64,000 nucleotides of DNA from Yeosuana aquiaggeris (GCF_044003965.1 NZ_JBAWKC010000001.1:62001-126000); one strand, 5' to 3'. Positions 8,435-18,212 are shown, counted from the stretch's first letter. A program made the numbers and translations. The notes: generated from the sequence alone by a model not told the origin.

Positions 8435-9532
8435 ATGTCTGAGATTCCACCTGTTAGAAAAATTATTCATGTTGATATGGATGCCTTTTATGCCTCTGTA
8501 GAGCAAATGGACCATCCTGAACTAAAAGGAAAACCGATTGCAGTTGGAGGAAGTGAAAAACGTGGCGTTGTAAGTGCAGCGAGTTATGAAGCCAGAAAAT
8601 TTGGAGTAAAAAGCGCCATGAGCGGTATACAGGCTATACGAAATTGCCCAGAATTGATTTTTGTAAAACCTCGTTTTGATAGGTATCATGAAATCTCAAA
8701 AAAAATACGAACCATTTTTTATGATTATACTGATCTGGTTGAGCCTCTTTCATTGGATGAAGCCTATTTAGATGTCACAAATAACAAAAAAGGAAACCCT
8801 AGCGCTTCCTTACTCGCTAAAGAGATAAGAGAGCGCATATTGAAAGAAGTTGGATTAACAGCTTCCGCGGGGATTTCAATAAATAAGTTTATTGCTAAAG
8901 TAGCCAGTGATTACAATAAGCCAAATGGACAAAAAACCATAACGCCTGAAGAGGTTCATGAGTTTTTAGAAAAACTTGATATTAGAAAATTTTATGGCGT
9001 TGGAAAAGTAACTGCTGAAAAAATGTATCAACTAGGCATCTTTACGGGGAAAGATTTAAAATCAAAATCCATAGAATATTTAGAAGCACATTTTGGAAAA
9101 TCAGGTATACATTACTATAATATAGTTAGAGGCATTGATAAGAGTGAAGTGAAACCAAATAGAGTTAGAAAATCACTCGCTGCGGAACATACTTTTAATG
9201 AAAATCTGTCAAGTGAAATATTCATGCTTGAAAGATTAGATCAAATCGCAAATGAAGTTTCAAAGCGTTTAAACAAAAGTAAGGTAGCTGGTAAAACCCT
9301 CTCTTTAAAAATAAAGTATAGTGATTTTACCTTACAAACAAGAAGTAAAACCTTGCATTATTATATAAGTGATAAATCCCTAATTTTTGAAACGGCTAAA
9401 GACTTATTATTTCAGGAAAAACTAAATAATTCAGTTCGCTTATTGGGTATCTCTATCTCTAATTTAAATACTGAAACAAAAAAAATACTCGAACAAAAAA
9501 GCATCAGTGTGCAGTTGAAGTTTGGGTTTTAA
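8435..9532 (+). CDS. dinB: DNA polymerase IV (Y-family translesion polymerase)
   Basis: The start at 8435 (MSEIPPVRKIIHVDMDAFYA) is preferred over an upstream in-frame codon at 8408, giving 365 residues, close to the DinB norm. Visible Y-family motifs are HVDMDAFYASVEQ (metal Asp), VVSAASYEARKFGVKSAM, SLDEAYLDVT (catalytic Asp-Glu), GLTASAGISINKFIAKVASD and the thumb FYGVGKVTAEKMYQLGI. The little-finger domain follows with ERLDQIANEVSKRL. It carries out error-prone synthesis past DNA lesions. The C-terminus lacks a clear clamp-binding QxxLF pattern; the last residues are QLKFGF, which may serve. Confidence 0.95.
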   Translation: MSEIPPVRKIIHVDMDAFYASVEQMDHPELKGKPIAVGGSEKRGVVSAASYEARKFGVKSAMSGIQAIRNCPELIFVKPRFDRYHEISKKIRTIFYDYTDLVEPLSLDEAYLDVTNNKKGNPSASLLAKEIRERILKEVGLTASAGISINKFIAKVASDYNKPNGQKTITPEEVHEFLEKLDIRKFYGVGKVTAEKMYQLGIFTGKDLKSKSIEYLEAHFGKSGIHYYNIVRGIDKSEVKPNRVRKSLAAEHTFNENLSSEIFMLERLDQIANEVSKRLNKSKVAGKTLSLKIKYSDFTLQTRSKTLHYYISDKSLIFETAKDLLFQEKLNNSVRLLGISISNLNTETKKILEQKSISVQLKFGF

Positions 9533-9561
9533 TAAAGCTATTGGCTAATATTGGCACAAAA

Positions 9562-9598
9562 AAAAAGATTCACATTAGAATTAAATGTGAATCTTTTT
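9562..9598. terminator. Bidirectional terminator between dinB and pyk
   Basis: A perfect 15-bp stem (AAAAAGATTCACATT with AATGTGAATCTTTTT) with a 7-nt loop sits between convergent genes. T runs lie on both strands, so it can end transcription from either side. Confidence 0.85.
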
Positions 9599-9620
9599 AA
9601 AATATTAAAAATCTTTCTTG

Positions 9621-11063
9621 TTAAATTGGACAAGAGGTAATTTCTGTAACTCGTAAGGTATTCACCATTCCTTTGCTCTGAATTGGCATGGCAGCTAAAC
9701 TAATTAACATATCTCCTTCTTCAAGGTAACCCATTTTACAAGAAATATTATTGACGTCTTCAATAGTTTCATCTGTACTCACAAATCTGTCATAATAAAA
9801 AGCCTTAACACCCCAAAGTAAGCTGAGTTGTGTAAGAATTCGTTTGTTTGAAGTAAAAACTAAAATATGAGATAAAGGTCTCCAGGCTGAAATTTGAAAT
9901 GCCGTATAACCACTATTTGTTAATGTTGAAATAGCTTTTGCATTAATTTCATTTGCCATATTAGCCGCATGATAACATATAGATTTTGTTATGTAACGGT
10001 TTGTACGAATATGCGGTGGTAATTGAGGAACTTGAATGAGTGGAGAGTCTTCAACCCTTTTCAAAATATTGGCCATTTGTCTAATTACCTGAATGGGATA
10101 CTGACCTACTGAGGTCTCACCAGAAAGCATAACCGCATCAGCTCCATCCATTACAGAGTTAGCCACATCATTAACCTCAGCTCTGGTAGGTGTTAAACTG
10201 GATATCATGGTCTCCATCATTTGTGTAGCAATAATAACCGGAATTCTCGCTTTTTTAGCTCTTAATACTAATTGCTTTTGAATAAGTGGAACTTCTTCAG
10301 CTGGAATTTCAACACCAAGATCACCACGGGCTACCATAATACCATCACAATGAGCCACAATTTTATCTATGTTCTCAACAGCTTCTGGTTTTTCAATTTT
10401 AGCGATAATTGGGATTTTTTCTTCGCTATGCTCCTTAATTAAATCACGAAGCTGCATTAAATCTTCTGCATGACGCACAAATGATAAAGCAATCCAATCC
10501 ACCTGATGCTTTATTGCAAAAAGGGCATCCTCTATATCTTTTTCTGTTAAGGCCGGTTGTGAAATATTTGTATTAGGTAAGTTGACTCCTTTTTTTGATT
10601 TTAAAGGTCCTCCCTGAATGACTTTAGCTTTTACTTCACTTATTTTATCCGAAGAAACAACCTCAAAAATTAATTTACCATCATCTAATAGAATTCTTTC
10701 TCCTGGTTTAGCGTCTTGAGGAAATCTATCGTAAGTCATGTAAACGCGCTCTTTTGTACCTTCAAAACGTTCTCCAGTTGCGAATATAATTTCATCACCA
10801 GGATGCACTACAACTTCTTCTTTCATGACTCCGACCCTAAGTTTAGGACCCTGTAAATCGCCTAAAATGGCACAGTTATATCCAAATTCCTTATTGAGAT
10901 CACGTATCATTTGAATGCGTTCTGCGACATCATTATAATCTGCGTGAGAAAAATTAATTCTGAAGACATCAACGCCTTCATCAAGCATTCCTTTTAATAC
11001 TTCTTTGGTACTTGATGCTGGCCCTAATGTGGCTACTATTTTAGTTTTTTTTCTGATTGGCAT
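9621..11063 (-). CDS. pyk: Pyruvate kinase
   Basis: The 480-residue glycolytic enzyme converts phosphoenolpyruvate and ADP to pyruvate and ATP. Visible motifs: KIVATLGPASS at the N-terminus, FRINFSHADY, the signature IPIIAKIEKPEAVENID with the catalytic Lys, GIMVARGDLGVEIP and VIIATQMMETM, MDGADAVMLSGETSVGQYP. Length fits the family. Its ATG shares one base with the stop of the upstream gene (TAATG), indicating coupling with the IPExxxVDY gene. Confidence 0.97.
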   Translation of the reverse strand: MPIRKKTKIVATLGPASSTKEVLKGMLDEGVDVFRINFSHADYNDVAERIQMIRDLNKEFGYNCAILGDLQGPKLRVGVMKEEVVVHPGDEIIFATGERFEGTKERVYMTYDRFPQDAKPGERILLDDGKLIFEVVSSDKISEVKAKVIQGGPLKSKKGVNLPNTNISQPALTEKDIEDALFAIKHQVDWIALSFVRHAEDLMQLRDLIKEHSEEKIPIIAKIEKPEAVENIDKIVAHCDGIMVARGDLGVEIPAEEVPLIQKQLVLRAKKARIPVIIATQMMETMISSLTPTRAEVNDVANSVMDGADAVMLSGETSVGQYPIQVIRQMANILKRVEDSPLIQVPQLPPHIRTNRYITKSICYHAANMANEINAKAISTLTNSGYTAFQISAWRPLSHILVFTSNKRILTQLSLLWGVKAFYYDRFVSTDETIEDVNNISCKMGYLEEGDMLISLAAMPIQSKGMVNTLRVTEITSCPI

Positions 11064-11548
11064 TAGTTGAAAATTAAATTGTCTTTAGATTTTAATTGAT
11101 TTTGATCAATAGTATAGGCTGTTGCTATTTGAGGAATACTTAATATCGTATTAATAATATATTTTTCCTTTACTAAATTTAATTCATCATCTATTTTCAA
11201 TAGATAATTAACCGTTTTTAATTCAGGCAATAAATGATATGTTTTAGTAATACTTTGTGTTGTTTCAAATAACAATCCAGAATTAACTTGTGTGTAATCA
11301 TTTGTTTTACAAATATTTGACACTAAATTCCAGTCAATAAGTTGCTTTTTATCTTCCCAATTAAATATAGAATAGGCCGATTTTCCATTTTTAAAATCTA
11401 AATCAAATCTTTTCCTACATAAATTGATATGTAAAAACTTATTAAGAAGATACGCTAAACGATAGTCTTCAATACTGCAATGAATTGCAATTAAAGTAAA
11501 TACAGACTCATCAAAAACATCATCAAGAATAAGTTTGTGTACCGCCAT
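11063..11548 (-). CDS. IPExxxVDY family protein
   Basis: The 161-residue protein belongs to a small Bacteroidota family of unknown function that is usually encoded between rnc and pyk, named for a motif near the C-terminus. Here the motif is degenerate: IPQIATAYTID. The N-terminus has LDDVFDESVFTLIAIHC and SIEDYRLAYLLNKFL. No signal peptide, so cytoplasmic. It follows rnc after 122 bp and overlaps pyk by one base. Confidence 0.82.
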   Translation of the reverse strand: MAVHKLILDDVFDESVFTLIAIHCSIEDYRLAYLLNKFLHINLCRKRFDLDFKNGKSAYSIFNWEDKKQLIDWNLVSNICKTNDYTQVNSGLLFETTQSITKTYHLLPELKTVNYLLKIDDELNLVKEKYIINTILSIPQIATAYTIDQNQLKSKDNLIFN

Positions 11549-11670
11549 AACTTATATAAATCGATGTAAATATAATATTTAAAACATTCAAAGTGATAAG
11601 TTTTTCGTAATCTTAAGAAGAAACAACAACTCAATCGTTGTAGTTATTACTATTCTATAAATAAAAAAAG

Positions 11671-12405
11671 CTAATGTGACATTCTTGTCTGAAACACATA
11701 AAACGCACGTTTTGAAGCCTTTTCTTCAGCCTTCTTTTTTGAGGTAGCTCGAGCTTTAGCTATCACCTTATTATCCACTGATAATTTTACTGAAAAGTGT
11801 CTGATTTCATCATTACCTGAGTCTTCATACACATTATAATTAAATGTTTTCTTTTCCTTCTGACACCATTCAATGAGTAAACTTTTATAACTGATCACTC
11901 TGCCCTCTAACTGAGCAATATCAACATATGGAATAATCACTCGTTTGTAAATGAATTTCTCGCAATATTTGAATCCTTTATCTAAAAATATCGCTCCAAT
12001 TAAGGCTTCAAATAAATTACCATGGATATTATCTCCAAACTGGGCCGTCGCTATTTTACTTTCAATAAGTTCAATAAGATTTAAGTCTCTCCCTAATTCA
12101 TTTAAATGTTCTCTGCTTACCACTTTAGAGCGCATCTTAGTTAAATAACCCTCATCACCACCAGGAACTTCAAGATATAAGTGAGAGGCTATAACAGCTC
12201 CTAACATGGCATCCCCTAAAAACTCCAAACGCTCATAATTAATAGCATTACCTTCATCATCCCTAATATTCATGGAACGATGCGTAAACGCCGTTTTATA
12301 AATTTGAATATTCTTAGGCTTAAATCCCAAGACTTTTTTTAAATGAATAAAAAAATTCCCGCTGTTTTTAAAACGGGAATTTAATATGTTTCGAATGGTT
12401 TTCAA
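11671..12405 (-). CDS. rnc: Ribonuclease III
   Basis: The 244-residue enzyme has the RNase III signature NYERLEFLGDAMLGAV with the catalytic Glu/Asp residues, a second acidic site in LFEALIGAIFLDKG, and a C-terminal double-stranded RNA-binding domain from about residue 170 (YKSLLIEWCQ ... ATSKKKAEEKASKRAF). It processes rRNA precursors and double-stranded RNA. The gene begins 7 bp after fabF on the minus strand, consistent with the acpP-fabF-rnc arrangement widely conserved in bacteria. Confidence 0.96.
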   Translation of the reverse strand: MKTIRNILNSRFKNSGNFFIHLKKVLGFKPKNIQIYKTAFTHRSMNIRDDEGNAINYERLEFLGDAMLGAVIASHLYLEVPGGDEGYLTKMRSKVVSREHLNELGRDLNLIELIESKIATAQFGDNIHGNLFEALIGAIFLDKGFKYCEKFIYKRVIIPYVDIAQLEGRVISYKSLLIEWCQKEKKTFNYNVYEDSGNDEIRHFSVKLSVDNKVIAKARATSKKKAEEKASKRAFYVFQTRMSH

Positions 12406-12412
12406 TCGGTAA

Positions 12413-13663
12413 TTAATCTAATCTCTTGAATACTACACAAGCATTATGTCCGCCAAATCCAAAGGTGTTACTCATACCTACCTTGACGTCCCTCTTTTGA
12501 GCCTTATTTAAAGTTAAATTTAATTCTGGGTCAATATTTTCGTCCCTAGTAGAATGATTAATTGTTGGTGGAACAATACCGTGTTCCATTGCCAAAATCA
12601 CAGAAATAGCTTCAATAGCACCAGCAGCACCAAGTAAGTGACCAGTCATTGACTTTGTTGAATTAATATTTATTTCTTTAGCATGATTACCAAAAACTTC
12701 TGATATAGCTTTAAGTTCTGCCACATCACCAAGAGGTGTAGAAGTTCCATGAGTGTTAATATGATCAACATCTTCAGGTTTTAACCCTGCATTTTCTAAA
12801 CAGTTTTTCATGACCGCAATAACACCAATTCCATCAGGATGTGGTGCCGTCATATGATAAGCATCTGAAGACAAGCCTCCACCAACAAATTCAGCATAAA
12901 TTTTGGCGCCTCTTGCTTTTGCATGTTCGTACTCTTCTAAAACTATTGCGCCAGCGCCTTCGCCCAAAACAAAACCGTCTCTAGTTCCATCAAAAGGACG
13001 AGAAGCAGTTTCCGGACTTTCATTTCTGGTTGATAACGCATGCATGGCGTTAAATCCACCCATTCCAGCAATAGTTACTGCTGCTTCACTTCCTCCAGTT
13101 ACTATGACATCGCAATGCCCTAAACGAATAGAGTTTAGTGCATCAAACATCGCGTTTGCCGAAGAAGCACAGGCAGAAACTGTTGTATAATTTGGCCCCA
13201 TAAAACCATATTTTATGGAAATGTTAGCCGGAGCAATGTCGGCAATCATTTTGGGAATGAAGAATGGGTTGAATCTTGGAGAGCCGTCACCAGAAGCAAA
13301 GTTTAAAACTTCTTCTTGAAATGTTTCCAATCCACCTATTCCTGCTCCCCAAATAACCCCTACTCGTAATTTGTTGACTTCGTCAAGATTAAGTTTGGCA
13401 TCCGCAATTGCCTCATCAGCGGCAACCATAGCGTATTGCGCAAACTTATCCATTTTGCGTGCCTCTTTTCTATCCAGAAAATCGGTAGCCTCAAAGTTTT
13501 TTAATTCGCAAGCGAATTTTGTTTTAAACTTTTCGGTATCAAAATAGGTTATAGGTCCAGCACCACTTTTACCACCAATTAAGCCTTCCCAAAATTCATC
13601 TTTGGTATTCCCAATAGGTGTTAAAGCGCCTAATCCTGTAACTACAACTCGCTTTAATTCCAT
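12413..13663 (-). CDS. fabF: 3-oxoacyl-[acyl-carrier-protein] synthase II
   Basis: The 416-residue condensing enzyme elongates acyl-ACP with malonyl-ACP in fatty acid synthesis. The Cys-His-His triad is visible: Cys in TVSACASSANAM, His in NTHGTSTPLGD and His in KSMTGHLLGAAGAIE. The N-terminal VVVTGLGALTPIGN and C-terminal NTFGFGGHNA are also typical. It lies 12 bp downstream of acpP. Confidence 0.97.
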   Translation of the reverse strand: MELKRVVVTGLGALTPIGNTKDEFWEGLIGGKSGAGPITYFDTEKFKTKFACELKNFEATDFLDRKEARKMDKFAQYAMVAADEAIADAKLNLDEVNKLRVGVIWGAGIGGLETFQEEVLNFASGDGSPRFNPFFIPKMIADIAPANISIKYGFMGPNYTTVSACASSANAMFDALNSIRLGHCDVIVTGGSEAAVTIAGMGGFNAMHALSTRNESPETASRPFDGTRDGFVLGEGAGAIVLEEYEHAKARGAKIYAEFVGGGLSSDAYHMTAPHPDGIGVIAVMKNCLENAGLKPEDVDHINTHGTSTPLGDVAELKAISEVFGNHAKEININSTKSMTGHLLGAAGAIEAISVILAMEHGIVPPTINHSTRDENIDPELNLTLNKAQKRDVKVGMSNTFGFGGHNACVVFKRLD

Positions 13664-13675
13664 AAAAGTTTTTAC

Positions 13676-13909
13676 TTATTTTGCAGCCTCTATATATGAT
13701 ATAGCTTGACCTACTGTTGCGATATTTTCAGCTTGATCATCTGGGATTTGAATGTCAAATTCTTTTTCAAATTCCATAATTAATTCAACTGTGTCTAATG
13801 AGTCCGCTCCTAAATCGTTTGTGAAGCTAGCTTCAGTTACAACTTCGTTCTCATCAACTCCCAATTTGTCTACGATAATCGCTTTTACTCTTGATGCAAT
13901 GTCTGACAT
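13676..13909 (-). CDS. acpP: Acyl carrier protein
   Basis: The 77-residue acidic protein carries the phosphopantetheine attachment Ser in LGADSLDTVELIMEFEKEF. It shuttles acyl chains for FabF and related enzymes. It is the first gene of the minus-strand acpP-fabF-rnc-IPExxxVDY-pyk cluster and has a good -7 promoter element just upstream. Confidence 0.97.
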   Translation of the reverse strand: MSDIASRVKAIIVDKLGVDENEVVTEASFTNDLGADSLDTVELIMEFEKEFDIQIPDDQAENIATVGQAISYIEAAK

Positions 13910-13940
13910 AATCTTTTAATTTAAGGTTTTAATTAGTTGG

Positions 13941-13948
13941 CAAAAATA
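13941..13948 (-). promoter_or_regulatory. -7 promoter element of the acpP operon
   Basis: On the minus strand the sequence reads TATTTTTG, a perfect match to the Bacteroidota -7 consensus TAnnTTTG, 32 bp upstream of the acpP start. No clear -33 TTG is seen. Confidence 0.5.
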
Positions 13949-14176
13949 AAAAACTTTATTTTTAAAACACGACTTTAGTTTAAAAATATGATTCTAAATT
14001 TACCAAATAACTTTTAAGTATTTATAATTTACCCTCTAATTGTTAATAATTATTCTTTTTTTTGTTTAAATTTTTATACCATTCTTGCCGTTCCCTAATA
14101 GGGTAAACATGAAGCTTTAAAGGTTATTCAATTAATTTTAAATTAATTACATATCTAAATACTTAAAAAATAGTAA

Positions 14177-14749
14177 ATGAAACGCATTGTAATTTTTGCT
14201 TCGGGTTCTGGAACTAATGCAGAAAATTTAATTCAGTTTTTCAATCAAAAAAAACAGGTGTCTGTTGTACAGGTCTTAACTAACAATCCTCATGCTAAAG
14301 TCATTGACAGATGTAACAATCTTAAAGTTAGCTGCTTATCTTTTAATAGAACGGCTTTTTATATTGAGAATCATATTTTAGATATTTTAAAAACAATAAA
14401 CCCTGATGTTATTGTACTAGCTGGTTTTTTATGGAAATTCCCGGAATCAATTTTGAAAGAATTTCCAAATAAAGTCATTAACATACATCCCGCCCTATTA
14501 CCTAAATATGGAGGAAAAGGAATGTATGGCATGCACGTGCACGAAGCCATTGTTGCCAATCATGAAAAAGAAACGGGAATCACCATACATTATGTCAATG
14601 AACAATATGACGAAGGTGCCATTATTTTTCAAATCTCATGTGCTGTTGACAAGAACGATTCGGCTAAAGACATTGCAGAAAAGATTCATAAATTAGAAAT
14701 GGAGTATTTCCCGAGAGTGGTTGAATCCTTTTTATTCCCAAATGAGTAG
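14177..14749 (+). CDS. purN: Phosphoribosylglycinamide formyltransferase
   Basis: The 190-residue enzyme transfers a formyl group from 10-formyl-THF to GAR in purine synthesis. It shows the substrate-binding GSGTNAENLIQFF at the N-terminus, the folate site LAGFLWKFP, and catalytic Asn-His in VINIHPALLPKYGGKGMYG plus the Asp in the YDEGAIIF stretch. It overlaps the following RNase H gene by 8 bp and is divergent from acpP across a 267-bp spacer. Confidence 0.95.
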   Translation: MKRIVIFASGSGTNAENLIQFFNQKKQVSVVQVLTNNPHAKVIDRCNNLKVSCLSFNRTAFYIENHILDILKTINPDVIVLAGFLWKFPESILKEFPNKVINIHPALLPKYGGKGMYGMHVHEAIVANHEKETGITIHYVNEQYDEGAIIFQISCAVDKNDSAKDIAEKIHKLEMEYFPRVVESFLFPNE

Positions 14750-15383
14750 TAAAAAGAAAAAATATTATACGGTTTGGAAAGGACACAAAACAGGTGTGTT
14801 CGAATCTTGGGAGGACTGTAAAGCTCAGATCACCAATTTTGAAGGCGCACAATACAAATCATTTTTAACTTTTGAGGCAGCTAATAAAGCTTTAAATAGT
14901 AATTATAAGGATCATATTGGAAAATCAAAATCGTTCAAAAGCGAATTATCTCCAGAACAACTCAAAAAAATAGGGCAGCCCAATTACAACTCCATTTCAG
15001 TGGATGCGGCATCAAGTGGGAATCCTGGTATAATGGAATATCGAGGTGTTGATACCAGAACAAAAAAACAATTGTTCATTCAAGGTCCTTTTGAAGAAGG
15101 AACAAATAACATAGGTGAGTTTTTAGCTATTGTTCATGGATTAGCGCTTCTTAAAAAAAATAATAGTGATAAAATCATTTATACTGATTCTAAAACGGCT
15201 ATCAGCTGGGTAAAAAAGAAAACTTGTAACACAAAACTAGAACAAAACGAGAAAAACAAGCCCCTTTTTGAATTGGTAGAAAGAGCGGTTCAATGGTTAA
15301 AAACTAATGATTTTAAATCAGTTATAGTAAAATGGGAAACCAAAGCTTGGGGTGAAATTCCCGCTGATTTTGGACGAAAGTAA
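14742..15383 (+). CDS. Ribonuclease HI with N-terminal viroplasmin-like domain
   Basis: Starting at the ATG at 14742 inside the purN end, the 213-residue protein has an N-terminal viroplasmin/caulimovirus-type hybrid-binding domain (YYTVWKGHKTGVFESWEDC, FLTFEAANKAL) and a C-terminal RNase H fold with acidic residues in SVDAASSGNPG, IGEFLAIVHGL and IYTDSKTAISW, and a final Asp near the C-terminus. It cleaves RNA in RNA-DNA hybrids. The 8-bp overlap with purN suggests translational coupling. Confidence 0.9.
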   Translation: MSSKKKKYYTVWKGHKTGVFESWEDCKAQITNFEGAQYKSFLTFEAANKALNSNYKDHIGKSKSFKSELSPEQLKKIGQPNYNSISVDAASSGNPGIMEYRGVDTRTKKQLFIQGPFEEGTNNIGEFLAIVHGLALLKKNNSDKIIYTDSKTAISWVKKKTCNTKLEQNEKNKPLFELVERAVQWLKTNDFKSVIVKWETKAWGEIPADFGRK

Positions 15384-15536
15384 GAGCTATTATTTGATTT
15401 ATAAATAGACTTAATCTTTTTAAAAAACACCCCCTATAAACTTTTACTTTTATTAAATTATAAATATTATATTTAACTATAAAAAGTAATATAACTTGTT
15501 TAAACAAGCATAACTACTATTAAATTTATTAAAAAA

Positions 15537-16907
15537 ATGAAAAAAGACCTTACTAGAAGAAATCTCCTTAAAACCCTAGGTCTTGCCACTGGTGGATTAC
15601 TTAGTTTACCTCTTCAAGGTTTTGGAGAAACGAGCGTTCGCTTGCATATACCTAATTCTATAAAGTATCCAGCTCCTAATAAACCCGTTACCGCAATTAC
15701 TCTTGGGGCTGGAAACCGTGGAAATGTATATGGTGATTATGCCCTTAAATACTCTGATCATTTAAATATTATTGGTGTCGCTGAACCTATCGAAATTAGA
15801 AACGACCGGTATTGCCAAAAACACAATATTCCAGTCGAAAATAGTTTTGTAACCTGGGAACATGTTTTTGAGCGAGCCAAATTTGCAGACGCCATTATTA
15901 TTACTACTCCGGATAATTTGCATTTTGGCCCTTGTATGAAAGCTCTATCTATGGGATATGATATCTTATTGGAAAAACCAATAGCTCCTACTGAAAAGGA
16001 ATGTAGAGACATCTTATCGTTGGCCAAAGAAACTAAACGAATAGTTGCCGTTTGCCATGTTTTAAGGTATTCCCCCTATTTTATAAAATTACATGAACTA
16101 ATCCAAAACGGAAGTATTGGTGAACTCATAAGTATTCAACACTTTGAGCCTATTGAACACATACATATGTCTCATAGTTATGTTAGAGGAAACTGGCATA
16201 ATAGCAAAGCCACGACCCCTATAATTCTTGCCAAATCATGTCATGATCTAGACATTCTACGTTGGATGGTTGGAAAATCTTGTGAAAAGATTTCTGCTTT
16301 TGGTGATTTAAGCTGGTTTAAAAAAGAGAACGAGCCAACAGGAGCAACACCGCGTTGTGTGGATGGATGTGCCATTGAAAAAGAATGCCCTTACAGTGCA
16401 TTAAAAATTTATTATAGAGATAGACAGCGTACTCATGTTTTTGATCTACCTGAGGACGAAACTAAACATGGTGAAGCCATTCTTGATCGTCTAAAAACTA
16501 CTGATTATGGACGCTGTGTATATCAAATGGATAATGACCAGCCAGATCATTATACAACCAATCTTCAGTTTTCCAATGGTGTTACCGCCGCATTTAGCAT
16601 GGAGGCTTTTACTTCTTACGAAGGAAGGCGCACGCGTGTTATGGGTAGTCATGGAGATATAGTTGGAGACATGTCTCAATTTGTGTATACCAATTTTATA
16701 ACTGGTGAAAAGACTGAATGGGAGCTAACAAGTGATGCCCATGGTGGAGGCGATTGGAATTTAGTATCAGATTGGGTCCAGGCGGTATCAAAGCAAAACT
16801 CAGATTTGCTTTCTTCATCAATAGATGTATCAGTAGAAAGTCATATTATAGGATTTACAGCAGAAAAAAGTCGCTTAGGGGAAAAAACCGAAAAAGTGAT
16901 TTTATAA
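15537..16907 (+). CDS. Gfo/Idh/MocA family oxidoreductase with Tat-type signal
   Basis: The 456-residue protein opens with TRRNLLKTLGLATGG, a twin-arginine-like signal, so it is probably exported folded with its cofactor. The Rossmann part has ITLGAGNRGNVYG and DAIIITTPDNLHFGP, followed by DILLEKPIAPTEKEC, the EKP motif of the family; the HDLDILRWMVG segment supplies catalytic-region Asp/His residues. A Cys-rich insert (RCVDGCAIEKECPYSA) is common in Bacteroidota members. It likely oxidises or reduces a sugar derivative; the substrate is unknown. The DUF5009 gene follows after 54 bp. Confidence 0.85.
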   Translation: MKKDLTRRNLLKTLGLATGGLLSLPLQGFGETSVRLHIPNSIKYPAPNKPVTAITLGAGNRGNVYGDYALKYSDHLNIIGVAEPIEIRNDRYCQKHNIPVENSFVTWEHVFERAKFADAIIITTPDNLHFGPCMKALSMGYDILLEKPIAPTEKECRDILSLAKETKRIVAVCHVLRYSPYFIKLHELIQNGSIGELISIQHFEPIEHIHMSHSYVRGNWHNSKATTPIILAKSCHDLDILRWMVGKSCEKISAFGDLSWFKKENEPTGATPRCVDGCAIEKECPYSALKIYYRDRQRTHVFDLPEDETKHGEAILDRLKTTDYGRCVYQMDNDQPDHYTTNLQFSNGVTAAFSMEAFTSYEGRRTRVMGSHGDIVGDMSQFVYTNFITGEKTEWELTSDAHGGGDWNLVSDWVQAVSKQNSDLLSSSIDVSVESHIIGFTAEKSRLGEKTEKVIL

Positions 16908-16961
16908 ACGCAGATTAATTAAAAAAATAAATACCCATCTTCATTCTAATAAATTATCAAT

Positions 16962-18062
16962 TTGAAACAGTTGAAAATACGTTATTTGTCATTAGATGTC
17001 TTTAGAGGCCTGGATATAGCCCTAATGATTATTGTTAATTCCCCAGGGAAATATTCTACTACTTTTTCACCATTATTACATGCCCAATGGCATGGTTTTA
17101 CAATAACCGATTTGGTTTTTCCAACTTTCCTTTTCATTGTTGGTACTTCAATGAGTTTTAGCATGCCTAAGTATGAAACTTTATCGAATAAAATATTTCT
17201 AACAAAAGTGGTTAAGCGTACATTAATAATTTTTTTATTAGGCTTTTTAATGTATTGGTTCCCGTTTTTTGAAAATGGAGAACTCAAAAGTTTGAGTGAA
17301 ACAAGAATTTTTGGAGTACTCCAAAGAATTGCGCTGTGTTATTTTTTTGCTTCTTTAATTTTACGCTTCTGGAAACCAAAAGGAGCTATATTATTTAGTG
17401 TTATTGCACTTCTTTCCTATCAAATAGTTCTTCTTGTTTTTGGCGACCTTTCCCTTTCAGGCAATGCTGTGTTAAAATTAGATAATTGGTTAATTGGTGC
17501 CAGCCATATGTATCATGGGGATGGGATTGCTTTTGACCCTGAAGGCTTGTTAAGCACACTTCCTGCAATAGTAAATATCATTGGAGGTTATTTGGCTGGC
17601 TCATTTCTCCAAAAAAGTGGTCAGAATTACAAAACCCTTGCGCTTCTTACAATGTTTGGAAGTTTTCTGATTTTTATGGCATTAGGGTGGGACTTACTAT
17701 TTCCAATTAATAAAAAACTTTGGACAAGTTCATTTGTTTTACTCACAATCGGTATTGATCTTATTATTATTTCAGTTTTAGTCTATTTCTTAGATATTTT
17801 GAAAAAAGATAAATGGACTTATTTCTTTGAAGTATTGGGTAAAAACCCCTTATTTATTTATTTGCTTTCAGAATTACTTATTATATCTCTATACCAATTT
17901 AAATTGAAAGGAATTTCGGCTTATGATTGGATTGCAGAAAACGTATTCATCTCTTGGCTTGGAAATTATACAGGGTCTTTTGCCTTTGCCCTTTCTGTAT
18001 TATTGACTTGTTGGTTAGTAGGCTATATAATGGATAGAAATAAAATCTATGTAAAAATTTGA
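16962..18062 (+). CDS. DUF5009 / heparan-alpha-glucosaminide N-acetyltransferase-like membrane protein
   Basis: The 366-residue protein starts at a TTG and has about ten hydrophobic segments. The N-terminal SLDVFRGLDIALMIIVNSPG, HAQWHGFTITDLVFPTFLFIVGTSMSFS and later FGVLQRIALCYFFASL are typical of the DUF5009/NagX group, related to the lysosomal HGSNAT acetyltransferase that passes acetyl groups across a membrane to amino sugars. A catalytic His is expected in the AQWHG motif. Next to the exported oxidoreductase it may act on cell-wall or scavenged amino sugars; that is inference. Confidence 0.82.
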   Translation: MKQLKIRYLSLDVFRGLDIALMIIVNSPGKYSTTFSPLLHAQWHGFTITDLVFPTFLFIVGTSMSFSMPKYETLSNKIFLTKVVKRTLIIFLLGFLMYWFPFFENGELKSLSETRIFGVLQRIALCYFFASLILRFWKPKGAILFSVIALLSYQIVLLVFGDLSLSGNAVLKLDNWLIGASHMYHGDGIAFDPEGLLSTLPAIVNIIGGYLAGSFLQKSGQNYKTLALLTMFGSFLIFMALGWDLLFPINKKLWTSSFVLLTIGIDLIIISVLVYFLDILKKDKWTYFFEVLGKNPLFIYLLSELLIISLYQFKLKGISAYDWIAENVFISWLGNYTGSFAFALSVLLTCWLVGYIMDRNKIYVKI

Positions 18063-18204
18063 CAAACAATTGGAATTAGTTCACTCCTTTGATTGCTATT
18101 AACGATTGAAGAACTAATATTTACAGGTTCTAACTTTAGAATTAGCTAAAAAATCCAGCCGATTTGGAGAGAAAATAAATTCGCTTTTTAGCTTTTAAAA
18201 AGTT

Positions 18205-18212
18205 TATATTTG
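18205..18212 (+). promoter_or_regulatory. -7 promoter element upstream of the PfkB kinase
   Basis: TATATTTG matches TAnnTTTG perfectly and lies 22 bp before the ATG, giving a very short 5' leader. A -33 TTG at standard spacing is not clear. Confidence 0.5.

Noticed and set aside
11639..11665. Possible terminator between IPExxxVDY and rnc genes
   Set aside because: Only short complementary segments (ACAAC/GTTGT) were seen, not a stable stem.
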